From assembly GCF_011044155.1 (NCBI RefSeq), contig NZ_CP049056.1, forward strand, positions 2,356,001 to 2,420,000: a stretch of DNA of 64,000 nt. Direction: 5' to 3'. The DNA is from Pikeienuella piscinae (GTDB taxonomy: Bacteria > Pseudomonadota > Alphaproteobacteria > Rhodobacterales > Rhodobacteraceae). The position numbers and the translations under genes were made by a program. The notes under the pieces were generated by a model. The model ran no database searches, was not told the origin of the DNA, and saw only the letters and a list, made by a program, of their open reading frames with translations. Of this stretch, positions 9,291 through 17,642 are shown in pieces; position 1 is the stretch's first letter, and each line of letters opens with the position of its first letter.

Positions 9291-10175
9291 ATGACAGTCA
9301 AGGACATCCTGCGCCGGAATCTGCCCGATCTGACCGCCGGTCAGAGCAAGCTGGCCGCGGCGTTGCTGGCCGATTACCCATTCGCCGCGCTGCACCCGAT
9401 CCAGCATCTGGCCGATGCGACGGGACTCAGTCCGCCCTCGATCTCTCGCTTTGTGCATCGCCTCGGTTTCGGGGGATTCGCCGAATTTCAACAGGCGTTG
9501 ATCGCCGAGTTGCGCGAAGGCGGCCGCTCGCCCCGCGATCTGCGCGTGACCGCCGATGACGCGTCCAGCGCGAATTTTCTGGCCACCTATTCAGACAGGT
9601 TCAGCTCGGTGAGCGGCAAGCTGTCGGGGATCGTGCCGCAACAGCAGATCGATAGCGTGACCGCCCTTCTGGCCGACCCCACCCGGGAAATCTATCTGCG
9701 TGGCGGTCGGATAAGCAACGGCATGGCGCAATTCCTTTCCGTGCATCTGCGCCAGATCCGGCCAGGAGTCCACCACCTGGCCGACGACCCGGAAATGTGG
9801 CCCGATGCGCTGCTGCAGGCGCGGCGCAAGGATGTGCTGGTGCTGTTCGATTTCCGCCGCTATCAGCCCATGATCGTCCGGCTGGCCGCGACCGCGCGCC
9901 AGCACTGCCGGATGCAGATCATCCTGTTGACCGACCGGTGGCAGTCGCCGGCGGCGCGATATTGCACCCATGTGATCGCCGTCCCGATCGAGATCGGCAC
10001 CGCCTCGGACACCATGGCCTCGGTCACCACGGTGCTGGAGACGCTTATCGTGACTGTCTCGGAACATGACTGGCGCCGCACCGAAAAGCGTATGGAGAAA
10101 TGGGACGCCCTCCTCGAATCGCTTCAGAACGCCGAACCCACCCAGGATACAACGGACCGGACGGAACCTTCATGA
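9291..10175 (+). CDS. MurR/RpiR-family transcriptional regulator
   Basis: Regulator of 294 residues: an N-terminal RpiR helix-turn-helix (about residues 1-80, including ATGLSPPSISRFVHRLGFGGF) followed by a SIS sugar-isomerase-like effector domain (about 125-250, with REIYLRGGRISNG). Members sense phosphosugars or, in catabolic clusters, amino-acid-like ligands. It is divergent from the amide-type operon and translationally coupled to the glutamine-synthetase-like gene (4-base ATGA overlap), so it probably controls both. Whether it activates or represses cannot be told. Confidence 0.88.
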   Translation: MTVKDILRRNLPDLTAGQSKLAAALLADYPFAALHPIQHLADATGLSPPSISRFVHRLGFGGFAEFQQALIAELREGGRSPRDLRVTADDASSANFLATYSDRFSSVSGKLSGIVPQQQIDSVTALLADPTREIYLRGGRISNGMAQFLSVHLRQIRPGVHHLADDPEMWPDALLQARRKDVLVLFDFRRYQPMIVRLAATARQHCRMQIILLTDRWQSPAARYCTHVIAVPIEIGTASDTMASVTTVLETLIVTVSEHDWRRTEKRMEKWDALLESLQNAEPTQDTTDRTEPS

Positions 10176-11482
10176 CCCGCGAAGACCTGATTCTGGCCTG
10201 CACTTGCGACATCGCCGGCAAGGTGCGCGGCAAGGCCTTTCCCGCCGCGCAACTGGACAAACGGCTGAAACGCGGCATCGGCTGGACGCCGACCAATGTG
10301 CAGATCACCTGTTTCGACACGATCGCCGAAACACCCTTCGGCTCGTTCGGAGACTTGGTTCTCATCCCTGATCCTTCGGCGCGGCTGCGCCTACCCGAAG
10401 AGGGCGCGCCCGATGAAACGCTTGTTCTTGGCGACATCCGGCATACTGATGGCCGCCCTTGGGAATTCTGCACGCGCAGCATCCTGCGCGGCGCGCTGGA
10501 TCGGCTGGCCGAAGTTTCGGGTCTGAGGCTGAACGGCACTTTCGAGCATGAATTCCAGGTCCGGCATGAGCCCGATCGCCCCGGCAGCGCCTTTTCCAGC
10601 GCCGGTTTCCGGCAGTGGCGCGCGTTCGGCGAGGCCCTTATCGCGGCGATGCGCGGCAACGGCATCGCGCCCGACACCTTCCTGCGCGAATTTGGCCCTG
10701 GCCAGTTCGAGGTGACGATGGACCCCGCTGAAGGCCTGCGCATCGCGGACAACGCCGTCATCCTGCGCGAACTGGTGCACGCTGTCGCCGCGCGGTTCGA
10801 CAAGGCGGCGACATTCGTGCCGATCCGCGGCCCGGAGACGGTGGGCAACGGGGTGCATGTGCATCTCAGCCTGTCCGGCGCCGACGGCGAACCCGCCACC
10901 TACGACCCTGCACGGAAGCACGAGATGTCACGCCATGCCGGGCAATTCGTCGCCGGTATCCTGAAATATCTCGATGCGATCATCGCCATCGCCGCGCCCA
11001 GCGTCGTCTCATACCTGCGTCTGACGCCGCACCGCTGGAGCTCAGCCTACAACAATCTGGGGTTCCGCGACCGAGAGGCGGCGGTCCGGATCTGCCCGGT
11101 ATCGGACCTGTCCGATCTGGCGCGGGCGCGCCAGTTCCATTTCGAGTATCGGGCCGCCGACGCCGCGGCCAGCCCCTACATGCTGCTCGCCGCGCTGGCG
11201 CATGCCGGCGCCCAGGGGATCGCCGAGGAGCTGGAAGCCCCGGACGCCACGCAGACCGACCTGTCCACCCTCTCGCCCGCGGCGCTGGCGGCCAGCGGCC
11301 ACAAACGGCTGCCGAGCACGCTGGACGAGGCACTGGAAATATTCGCGGCGAACGACACGGTCACGGGCTGGTTCCCTCCGGGCTTCGCCGATCTCTACGT
11401 CAAGCACAAGCAAGGCGAGGCGTCATTCGTCGCCGGTCTGGACCCGCAGGCGCAATGCGCCCGCTACGAGGAGGTCTATTGA
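10172..11482 (+). CDS. Glutamine-synthetase-family ligase (gamma-glutamyl ligase type)
   Basis: GlnA-superfamily protein of 436 residues. The catalytic barrel shows FEHEFQV, EFGPGQFEVT, the nucleotide/metal block NGVHVHLSL and RLTPHRWSSAYNN. The N-terminal beta-grasp part is short. Such proteins often ligate glutamate to amines (gamma-glutamylpolyamine, gamma-glutamylanilide or methylamide synthetases) rather than to ammonia. The ATG at 10172 overlaps the rpiR stop. Together with the hydrolases and aminotransferase across the divergent promoter it suggests glutamylation of an amine intermediate. Confidence 0.82.
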   Translation: MTREDLILACTCDIAGKVRGKAFPAAQLDKRLKRGIGWTPTNVQITCFDTIAETPFGSFGDLVLIPDPSARLRLPEEGAPDETLVLGDIRHTDGRPWEFCTRSILRGALDRLAEVSGLRLNGTFEHEFQVRHEPDRPGSAFSSAGFRQWRAFGEALIAAMRGNGIAPDTFLREFGPGQFEVTMDPAEGLRIADNAVILRELVHAVAARFDKAATFVPIRGPETVGNGVHVHLSLSGADGEPATYDPARKHEMSRHAGQFVAGILKYLDAIIAIAAPSVVSYLRLTPHRWSSAYNNLGFRDREAAVRICPVSDLSDLARARQFHFEYRAADAAASPYMLLAALAHAGAQGIAEELEAPDATQTDLSTLSPAALAASGHKRLPSTLDEALEIFAANDTVTGWFPPGFADLYVKHKQGEASFVAGLDPQAQCARYEEVY

Positions 11483-12470
11483 TCCGCCAACCGCCAGCCC
11501 ATCGCCTGACAGGGCGGTCAGAACGCTCGCCGGCCGCTCATCACACCGATGGCCCGTATTGGAAGCAGAAACAGCAAAGACAAAGCGGGCACGGGCGCGT
11601 CGGCGTGAGGTGTATTCCGACAGCCGTAGTTGGTGCGCCCGGATCTTTGTGAAGCCCGCAATGGCGGTTGAAGCGGCCCCACTTGAGCAGTGCAAGTTCG
11701 GGGTCGGCGCATGGTTCGCCTTTGATCCATCGGCGCGGTGGCTTCCGGGGCGGGCGGCCGCTGGCCCAGTGCGCTGAGGAGGCGTCCGATGTTGTAATGT
11801 CTCCTCCACCCTCCGATGAGGGTCTGAGATTCGCGCAGCGAGTGGAAGATTTCACCGTTCAGTAGTTCGTCCCGCGTTCACCCGTTGAAGCTTTCGCCGC
11901 ATCCGTTCTCTCAAAGCGAGCCTCGCTCGATATACGCGGTCTTGGCTCCGGCGGCCTTTATCCAACCTATGACGGCCTCCGCGATGAACTCGGGACCGTC
12001 GCCGGAGCAATTGCAGGCAGGCGCGCCGTGCAGAATGAACGGGTCCGTCATCGCATCGATGAACTCTGTGTAGTTCTGCTTCCGTTTCACATGGATTCCT
12101 CAGAACCAGCTTGTCTAGAACCAGGTCAGAACCAGTTCTCCGAACGCGCTCGTTCGCTTTTGGGAGCCGCTCCAGTCTCATGAGCTGTTCCGCGCCCATT
12201 CCACTATACTTCTTCATCCAACGGGAATACGTCCGCTCGGTCGCGCTAATCCGCCGGATTGCGTCCATCCGGGCGCCCGCTTCCCAATCATAAGGGCGGG
12301 CCACTTCAGTGGGGGCTCTCGAACCTCTCGGCTTTCCGCACGGACGCAATGACAACCACGCCGAAAGCTTCGGCCAGTTTCTGAACTGAACCACCATCCC
12401 CGGCTTCGCGCCGCCCTTGCGCGCGCTTGCGCGGCTTAGATGGCGGCATTGACATGTGGACAGGGGAATC
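11483..12470. other. Long stretch without an intact gene (IS debris)
   Basis: About 1 kb between the glutamine-synthetase-like gene and the first operator site. Apart from the IS3 remnant, nothing gene-like is visible. CTGAC-N6-GTCAG at about 11507-11523 could be a weak hairpin after the ligase gene. The ends of the insertion element and any target duplication could not be recognised. Confidence 0.5.
11690..12250 (-). pseudogene. Decayed IS3-family (IS407-like) transposase remnant
   Basis: Read on the minus strand, 12247-12098 encodes an OrfA tail (YSRWMKKYSGMGAEQLMRL, then a leucine-rich segment ending SDLVLDKLVLR). About 12075-11700 encodes the C-terminal part of an OrfB integrase (GPEFIAEAV, GAKTAYIERGSL, RDELLNGEIF, RRHYN, QRPPAPEA). 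OrfB has two in-frame TGA stops, after RGSL and after SFNG, and the conserved S-D-N-G catalytic block reads S-G-D-G. The first half of OrfB is missing. The element is therefore dead. It marks the left edge of the metabolic island that begins at 12.5 kb. Confidence 0.8.
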
Positions 12471-12490
12471 CAATAGTAGTAGCAATAACA
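12471..12490 (+). promoter_or_regulatory. Island operator motif, site A
   Basis: CAATAGTAGTAGCAATAACA lies 32 bases before the carboxyltransferase ATG. It matches the ATWG-TAGTTG-CWAT pattern found at five other island promoters (ATAG-TAGTAG-CAAT here, one arm mismatch). Probable operator of the first operon, which also encodes the TrmB regulator. Confidence 0.6.
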
Positions 12491-12522
12491 CCTACGCATA
12501 TTGACGAGAGGCATTGAAGCAC

Positions 12523-14079
12523 ATGCAGGGTGATCCGCAGAGCACGAAATCCAAGGCATGGCTGGAAGAATTTGAACGCCGGCGCGCCAAGGCGCTAGCT
12601 ATGGGCAATCCGGAAAAACTCAATGCGCGCCGCGAGGCCGGCATACTGAACGCCCGTCAACGCCTCGATTGCCTTCTTGATGAAGAAAGTTTCAACGAGT
12701 TCGGCCTTTTCGCGACTTCGCACCGTCCGGAGATGCGTGAGAAAACCCCAGCAGATGGGAAGATCGCCGGCTTCGGCCGCGTCAACGGTCGACCAGTTGC
12801 GGTCGTTTCGAACGACTTCACGGTTCTGGGCGCGTCGTCGAGCGTCATCAACGGCAAAAAGATGAAACATATCAGAGACGTCGCAGCCTCGCGCGGCATG
12901 CCGATGGTGTGTCTCGGCGAATCGGCCGGCGCGCGGATGCCCGACCGCATGGGCGCAAGCGGCCGCGCGATCCTCGGGCAGGATCCGGTCGAATTCCGGC
13001 GATGCCGCGAAATGCCGCTGGTCTCTGCGCTTCTGGGCGACTGCTACGGGTCGTCGACGTGGTATGCGTGCATGTCGGACTTCACAGTGATGCGCAAGGG
13101 CGCGACAATGGCGGTTGCGAGTTCGCGCGTAACCTCCATCGCGATCAATCAGACCGTCGATCCCGAAGAACTCGGCGGCTGGCGGCTCCATACGGAGAAG
13201 ACCGGCCTCGTTGACTATGCGGAGGCGAGCGACGAAGAAGCGCTGGCGGTCGTCAAGCGTTACCTCAGCTATATGCCGCAACATCAGGGAGAGGCGCCGC
13301 CGACCGCGGATTCTCCGATCCGCCCGGACAACGCAGACGACGCGATCCTCGACCTTCTACCCGAAAGCCGTTCCCAAGTTTACGATTCACGGAAAATCGT
13401 TGCCGCGATCGTGGATCACGACAGTGTATTCGAGATGAAGCCCCGGTTCGGCAGATCGATCGTGACGGCGCTCGCGCGCATCGGCGGTCGGGTTGTGGGC
13501 GTTATCGCGAACAATCCAATGGTGCGAGGCGGGTCGATCGACGTCGATGCGATGCGCAAGGCGACGAGCTTCATCGTCCATTGCGATTCTTTCAACATTC
13601 CGCTCGTTTTCCTGGTGGACCAGCCTGGCTTCCTGATCGGCGTTGACGGCGAGAAACGCTGGGCGCCTGGGCGCATCATGAACTGGATGAACGCGCTTTC
13701 ACTCGTCACCGTTCCTCGCATCGCCATCACGCTGCGCAAGAACTACGGGCAGGCCTATCTGAACATGGGCGGCGGGCGTAATTCTGACGTTTCCGCGGCG
13801 TGGCCCTCAGCCGATTACGGATTCATGGATCCCCGTGTCGGCGTCAATGTGCTGCACGGTCTCAAGCGCGAAGACGATCCGGAACGGTTCGATCAGCTGG
13901 CGAACGAGATCTCGAACGACAGCTCCGCATACGCCTTGGCGGCCCTCTTCGAGAGTCATTCGGTTCTCGACCCGCGGGACACCAGCAGATTCATTGCGAG
14001 CGCGCTTGATATCCACTGCGGCGGTCCGACCAAGGGCGTCGGGCGCCATCATCTCGCCAATTGGCCGACCAGTTTCTGA
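12523..14079 (+). CDS. Acyl-CoA carboxyltransferase (propionyl-CoA carboxylase beta type)
   Basis: Carboxyltransferase of 518 residues with two crotonase-like halves. Recognisable blocks are the N-terminal RREAGILNARQRLDCLLDE, GESAGARMPD, and DQPGFLIGVDGE in the C-terminal half. The family moves a carboxyl group between biotin and an acyl-CoA, or decarboxylates such products with membrane partners. No biotin carboxylase or biotin carrier gene is in the window, so it must borrow these or act otherwise. ATG 12523 follows GAGAGG; a TTG three codons earlier is an alternative. It heads an operon with the split acyl-CoA ligase and the TrmB gene. Confidence 0.85.
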   Translation: MQGDPQSTKSKAWLEEFERRRAKALAMGNPEKLNARREAGILNARQRLDCLLDEESFNEFGLFATSHRPEMREKTPADGKIAGFGRVNGRPVAVVSNDFTVLGASSSVINGKKMKHIRDVAASRGMPMVCLGESAGARMPDRMGASGRAILGQDPVEFRRCREMPLVSALLGDCYGSSTWYACMSDFTVMRKGATMAVASSRVTSIAINQTVDPEELGGWRLHTEKTGLVDYAEASDEEALAVVKRYLSYMPQHQGEAPPTADSPIRPDNADDAILDLLPESRSQVYDSRKIVAAIVDHDSVFEMKPRFGRSIVTALARIGGRVVGVIANNPMVRGGSIDVDAMRKATSFIVHCDSFNIPLVFLVDQPGFLIGVDGEKRWAPGRIMNWMNALSLVTVPRIAITLRKNYGQAYLNMGGGRNSDVSAAWPSADYGFMDPRVGVNVLHGLKREDDPERFDQLANEISNDSSAYALAALFESHSVLDPRDTSRFIASALDIHCGGPTKGVGRHHLANWPTSF

Positions 14080-14091
14080 GAAGGCTGCGCA

Positions 14092-14826
14092 ATGAACGAT
14101 CCGCACGCCTCCGCCTGGCGATGTGTCCGAACTGAAATCATCGCATTGCGGGATGGCGGCGGTTCGGCGCTCGACGAGCATCATGCCAAGACCGTCCTCG
14201 ACAGTCTTGGCATCGCCGTTCCAAGAGGCGTCCGGGTAAACGGGAGGGAAGAGATCGCTCCGCGCCTTCGGGACCTATCCGCGCCGTTCGCGCTCAAGGC
14301 GCTGGCGGTCGCTCCGCTACACAAGAGCGATATAGGCGCGGTTCGCCTTCACCTGCCATCGGCCGCCAGCATCGAGCTGGCCAGAACGGAAATCGCGTCG
14401 CGCCTCGCCGACTCCGAGATCAATGTCACTGGATACCTCGTGGAGGAAATGGCCGAACCCGGCGTCGAGCTTGTGATCGGCGGAATCATCGACCCACAAC
14501 TCGGGCCGATGCTGATGCTCGGCGCGGGCGGAATTTTCGCCGAGATACTCGATGACTCGGCATTCGGTCTCTGTCCGATCAGTCGAATCGACGCGCAGAG
14601 AATGATGCGGGATCTCAAGGTTTATCCGATTCTCGCCGGCGCACGAGGGCGGGAACCTGTCGCCATGGACGCAATCGTCGATGCGCTGATCGTCCTCGGC
14701 GGCCCCGACGGCTTCTTTACTCACAACGCCGACCTCATCCGCGAGTTCGATCTGAACCCGATTTTCGCAGCTCCCGATGGAATCGTCGCCGTCGATGCGC
14801 GCGTAGTGATCGGGGGTGCGCGCTGA
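14092..14826 (+). CDS. NDP-forming acyl-CoA ligase, ATP-grasp (beta) subunit
   Basis: Protein of 244 residues matching the ATP-grasp subunit of ADP-forming acetyl-CoA synthetase-like enzymes. Features are an early LDSLGIAVPRG block, the FALKALAVAPLHKSDIGAVRL segment (nucleotide-binding lysine and the usual H-K-S/T-D motif), and EPGVELVIGGIIDPQLGPMLM, where most members have GxxDxxFGP. The reaction is acid plus CoA plus ATP giving acyl-CoA plus ADP and phosphate, or the reverse for ATP synthesis. The stop overlaps the start of the CoA-binding subunit gene (TGATG), so both chains should be made at equal levels. Confidence 0.84.
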   Translation: MNDPHASAWRCVRTEIIALRDGGGSALDEHHAKTVLDSLGIAVPRGVRVNGREEIAPRLRDLSAPFALKALAVAPLHKSDIGAVRLHLPSAASIELARTEIASRLADSEINVTGYLVEEMAEPGVELVIGGIIDPQLGPMLMLGAGGIFAEILDDSAFGLCPISRIDAQRMMRDLKVYPILAGARGREPVAMDAIVDALIVLGGPDGFFTHNADLIREFDLNPIFAAPDGIVAVDARVVIGGAR

Positions 14827-16319
14827 TGCAGCTTCCTGGGAGGCCGGGCGCCGCGCGGGAGCGGTTTGCGGCGCTTTTCAATCCGCAATCGATCGCTGTC
14901 GCTGGCGCATCCGCATCACAGGTCAACGCAGGCAACCGTTTCATCCGGCTCTTGCATCAATGGAACTATAGCGGCGACATCTATGCGATCCACCCCAAAG
15001 CGGAAACCATAGAGGGTGTTCCCGCCTTCCGGTCGCTTGGCGAAACACCGCATCCTGTCGATTACGCCTATGTTACGATTCCTGCGGCGCATGTGACCGA
15101 ACTTATCGCGGCGGCCCGCGGTCGCGTCGCTTTCGCGCAGGTAATGGCCAGCTCAACGCCAAGCGATCTGTTTGCGTGGGAACGAGATCTCCGGGTCGCG
15201 GCGAAGTCGGCGGGGGTGCGCCTGATCGGCCCGAACTGCATGGGCACGCATTCTCCGCGAGGAGGATACACCTTCATGGAGGGCGCGCTTCTCGAGCCGG
15301 GCGACATCGGTGTCGCAGCGCAGAGCGGCGGGCTCGGCATGGACATCCTTCGCCGAGGCCAGTCAACTGGTCTTCGCTTCAGCGGCCTCGTCACCCTCGG
15401 CAACAGCATCGACGTCACGCCGGTGGATATGCTCGACTATTATCTCGATGACCCCGAGACACGCGCCATAGGTCTCTACATTGAGGACGTGAAGGACGGT
15501 GGCGGATTTCGCGCTCTGCTTGACGCGAACGCGGGCGCCAAACCCGTTGTGTTGTTGGTAGGCGGCTTGACCAAGCTTGGCGGCGCGGCGGCCGCGTCGC
15601 ACACGGGTGCGATGACTGGCGGCAGCCGCGCCTGGGAGGCGCTGGCTCGTCAGACAGGGGCCATCCTTACCTTCACGCTCGACGACTTCCTTGAAACATT
15701 GCAAGCCTGCGCCTGGCTGACGCCGAAACCCACGACGCCTGAATCGGGTATCGTACTCTTCGGAAACGGCGGAGGAACAAGTGTTCTGGCGTCGGACGCC
15801 GTGGCCCGCGCCGGCTTCAACCTTGCGAGCATGCCGCCGGCCGCGCTCGCGGAAATCGCCGAACTGCGGCTACCGCCCGGTGCGAGTGTCGCGAATCCAA
15901 TCGACCTTCCCGCGAGCGTGTTGCGGGAGAACCAGGGCCGCATTGCTGGTGACATCCTCGAGATCGTGCGCCAACATACCAAACCGCACGCCATCATCGC
16001 ACATCTCAATCTGCCTGTGATAATGGGCTATCGTCACATCGAGAATTTCATGCCGAATCTGATCGAAGCACTACTCAAGAGCGCATCCGGCTCAGGAACG
16101 ACGCCTCATCTCGTGCTCGCACTGCGCTCCGATGGCAGCGAAGAAGTTGACGCATGGCGGCGAACATTCCGATCCGCCGCAACGGCGCGAGGGGTCCCTT
16201 GTTACGACGAACTGCCTCAGGCGGTATCGGCGCTGTCGCGATTTCAGGGGTACGAAAGTTTTATCGCCGGTCGTCTTGCGACAAGCTACAGTGACGCACG
16301 ATCAAGACATGACGCCTGA
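14826..16319 (+). CDS. NDP-forming acyl-CoA ligase, CoA-binding (alpha) subunit
   Basis: Protein of 497 residues with the acyl-CoA synthetase alpha layout: a CoA-binding Rossmann domain (FNPQSIAVAGASA near residue 20), a succinyl-CoA-ligase-like domain and C-terminal ligase-CoA parts. SHTGAMTGG at about 260 carries the active histidine region that is phosphorylated in characterised members. It works with the ATP-grasp chain encoded just upstream. In many bacteria the two chains are fused; here they are separate. It probably activates or releases the acid handled by the neighbouring carboxyltransferase. Confidence 0.84.
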   Translation: MQLPGRPGAARERFAALFNPQSIAVAGASASQVNAGNRFIRLLHQWNYSGDIYAIHPKAETIEGVPAFRSLGETPHPVDYAYVTIPAAHVTELIAAARGRVAFAQVMASSTPSDLFAWERDLRVAAKSAGVRLIGPNCMGTHSPRGGYTFMEGALLEPGDIGVAAQSGGLGMDILRRGQSTGLRFSGLVTLGNSIDVTPVDMLDYYLDDPETRAIGLYIEDVKDGGGFRALLDANAGAKPVVLLVGGLTKLGGAAAASHTGAMTGGSRAWEALARQTGAILTFTLDDFLETLQACAWLTPKPTTPESGIVLFGNGGGTSVLASDAVARAGFNLASMPPAALAEIAELRLPPGASVANPIDLPASVLRENQGRIAGDILEIVRQHTKPHAIIAHLNLPVIMGYRHIENFMPNLIEALLKSASGSGTTPHLVLALRSDGSEEVDAWRRTFRSAATARGVPCYDELPQAVSALSRFQGYESFIAGRLATSYSDARSRHDA

Positions 16320-16338
16320 AACTTAGGAGACATGCGAA

Positions 16339-17211
16339 ATGGGTGCGACCGTGGTTGCGCGGCAAACGGTGCCTGACGACCTCCTGCTCGATCTCAAACA
16401 ACTGGGCTTTACCGAATACGAGGCGCGGGTCTACTTTCAGCTACTCTTACAGAGTCCGGCGACCGCGTATGAGGTGGCGAAAGCCAGCGGCGTGCCGCGC
16501 CCCAACACCTATAACGCGCTGGAAGCGTTGTCGCAGCGGGGGGCCGTTCTTCCCGTAAGCGAAAGCCCGGTTCGTTACGTCGCCGCCGCACCCGAAAAGC
16601 ACATTGATCACATCGGCCGCAAGACGATCGCCCTTTGCGAAGATCTCGTGCAGCGTCTCAACAAGCTGACGCCCGCCGCCAACGATACTTACGTCTGGAC
16701 ATTGCACGGCGAGACCAGCGTTCGCGACAAGATCGATTTGCTGCTGAACGCGAGCAAGGTTTCGATCTGGGTAAAGGCGGCGGATGATGTGCTGCGCGTC
16801 CATGCCGAGGCGCTTCGCGCAGCCGCCGAACGGGGCGTCGAGATAATCATCATCTTGTTCGGCGACGACACGGGCGAATTCAGCTTTGGCGAAAGCTGCA
16901 ACGTGTATCTGCATGAGGGCAATGGCGTCCGCATGGGGTCGGCTGACAATTTGTTCACCTTGACGATCGATCATGACGAGATGCTGACTGCGGCCATCGA
17001 AGACGAAATGACCGCCTCATATTCCCGCAATCGGGCCGTTGTGCGCATGGCGGAGTCCTTGCTGCGGCACGATTACTATATGGCGGAAATCTACGCACGG
17101 TTCGGCGGCCAGATCGACGAGGTGTTCGGCCCCTATCTTCGCGACTTGCGATTGCGAACGTTCTCGCCGGAACAGGTGTCCTCGTTCAGAGACAAGACTG
17201 GGCTGCGTTAG
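16339..17211 (+). CDS. TrmB-family transcriptional regulator
   Basis: Regulator of 290 residues with an N-terminal TrmB-type winged helix (about residues 10-85: LGFTEYEARVYFQLL, then GVPRPNTYNALEALSQRG) and a C-terminal phospholipase-D-like/TrmB sensor domain. TrmB proteins were characterised in archaea as sugar-responsive regulators of transport genes; bacterial members occur in catabolic clusters. AGGAGA lies upstream of the ATG at 16339. It is the last gene of the operon behind site A, so autoregulation is possible. It is the only regulator gene in the island and the likely reader of the six shared operator sites. Confidence 0.82.
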   Translation: MGATVVARQTVPDDLLLDLKQLGFTEYEARVYFQLLLQSPATAYEVAKASGVPRPNTYNALEALSQRGAVLPVSESPVRYVAAAPEKHIDHIGRKTIALCEDLVQRLNKLTPAANDTYVWTLHGETSVRDKIDLLLNASKVSIWVKAADDVLRVHAEALRAAAERGVEIIIILFGDDTGEFSFGESCNVYLHEGNGVRMGSADNLFTLTIDHDEMLTAAIEDEMTASYSRNRAVVRMAESLLRHDYYMAEIYARFGGQIDEVFGPYLRDLRLRTFSPEQVSSFRDKTGLR

Positions 17212-17642
17212 CCGATCTCCGCTGATTTATCGGCGCGCGCCCGTCCTCGGTGTCGTGACCTGCGGGTCCGATTATCTGCATGCGCCGACGCTGTTCTTTT
17301 TCTCCACGAAGGCTTCGGCCCGTGCAGGCAGGCCAGTCTGTCGCCCACTCCCGCGGCATTTTCGGCGCCACGGCGATGATCTTGGCGACTGGCGGCCTCC
17401 ACAATCAGGGCATGGAGACGCCTCAAAAAACGTCTCAATTGCAACTACTCTATATGATTGGTAATCTAACGGGAGGATCAATGCTTTAGGCAACCAACCC
17501 GAATGATTATCGACATTGCGGCGGGCAGCGCCAGGACGGCGCTTATCGCCGTCAGGCCCGTTCCCATAAGCAGGATAGCTCGACGCCGGTCACGAGCCGC
17601 GACCACTCCGCCCACCAGTTTCGTCCGCGCGAGGATCAATGC
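17212..17642. other. Intergenic region with operator site B and possible gene debris
   Basis: 431 bases between the TrmB and glycoside hydrolase genes. The motif copy at 17435-17454 is the clearest element. The minus strand from 17639 downward is open for about 50 codons and would encode a hydrophobic stretch (GTGLTAISAVLALPAAMSII). This may be debris of a membrane protein gene. No intact gene is supported. Confidence 0.4.
17435..17454 (-). promoter_or_regulatory. Island operator motif, site B
   Basis: Read on the minus strand: TATAGAGTAGTTGCAATTGA. It matches the core GTAGTTGCAAT of the island motif, with the right arm CAAT intact and the left arm AGAG. It lies 188 bases upstream of the glycoside hydrolase start, further away than the other copies. 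Confidence 0.5.
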
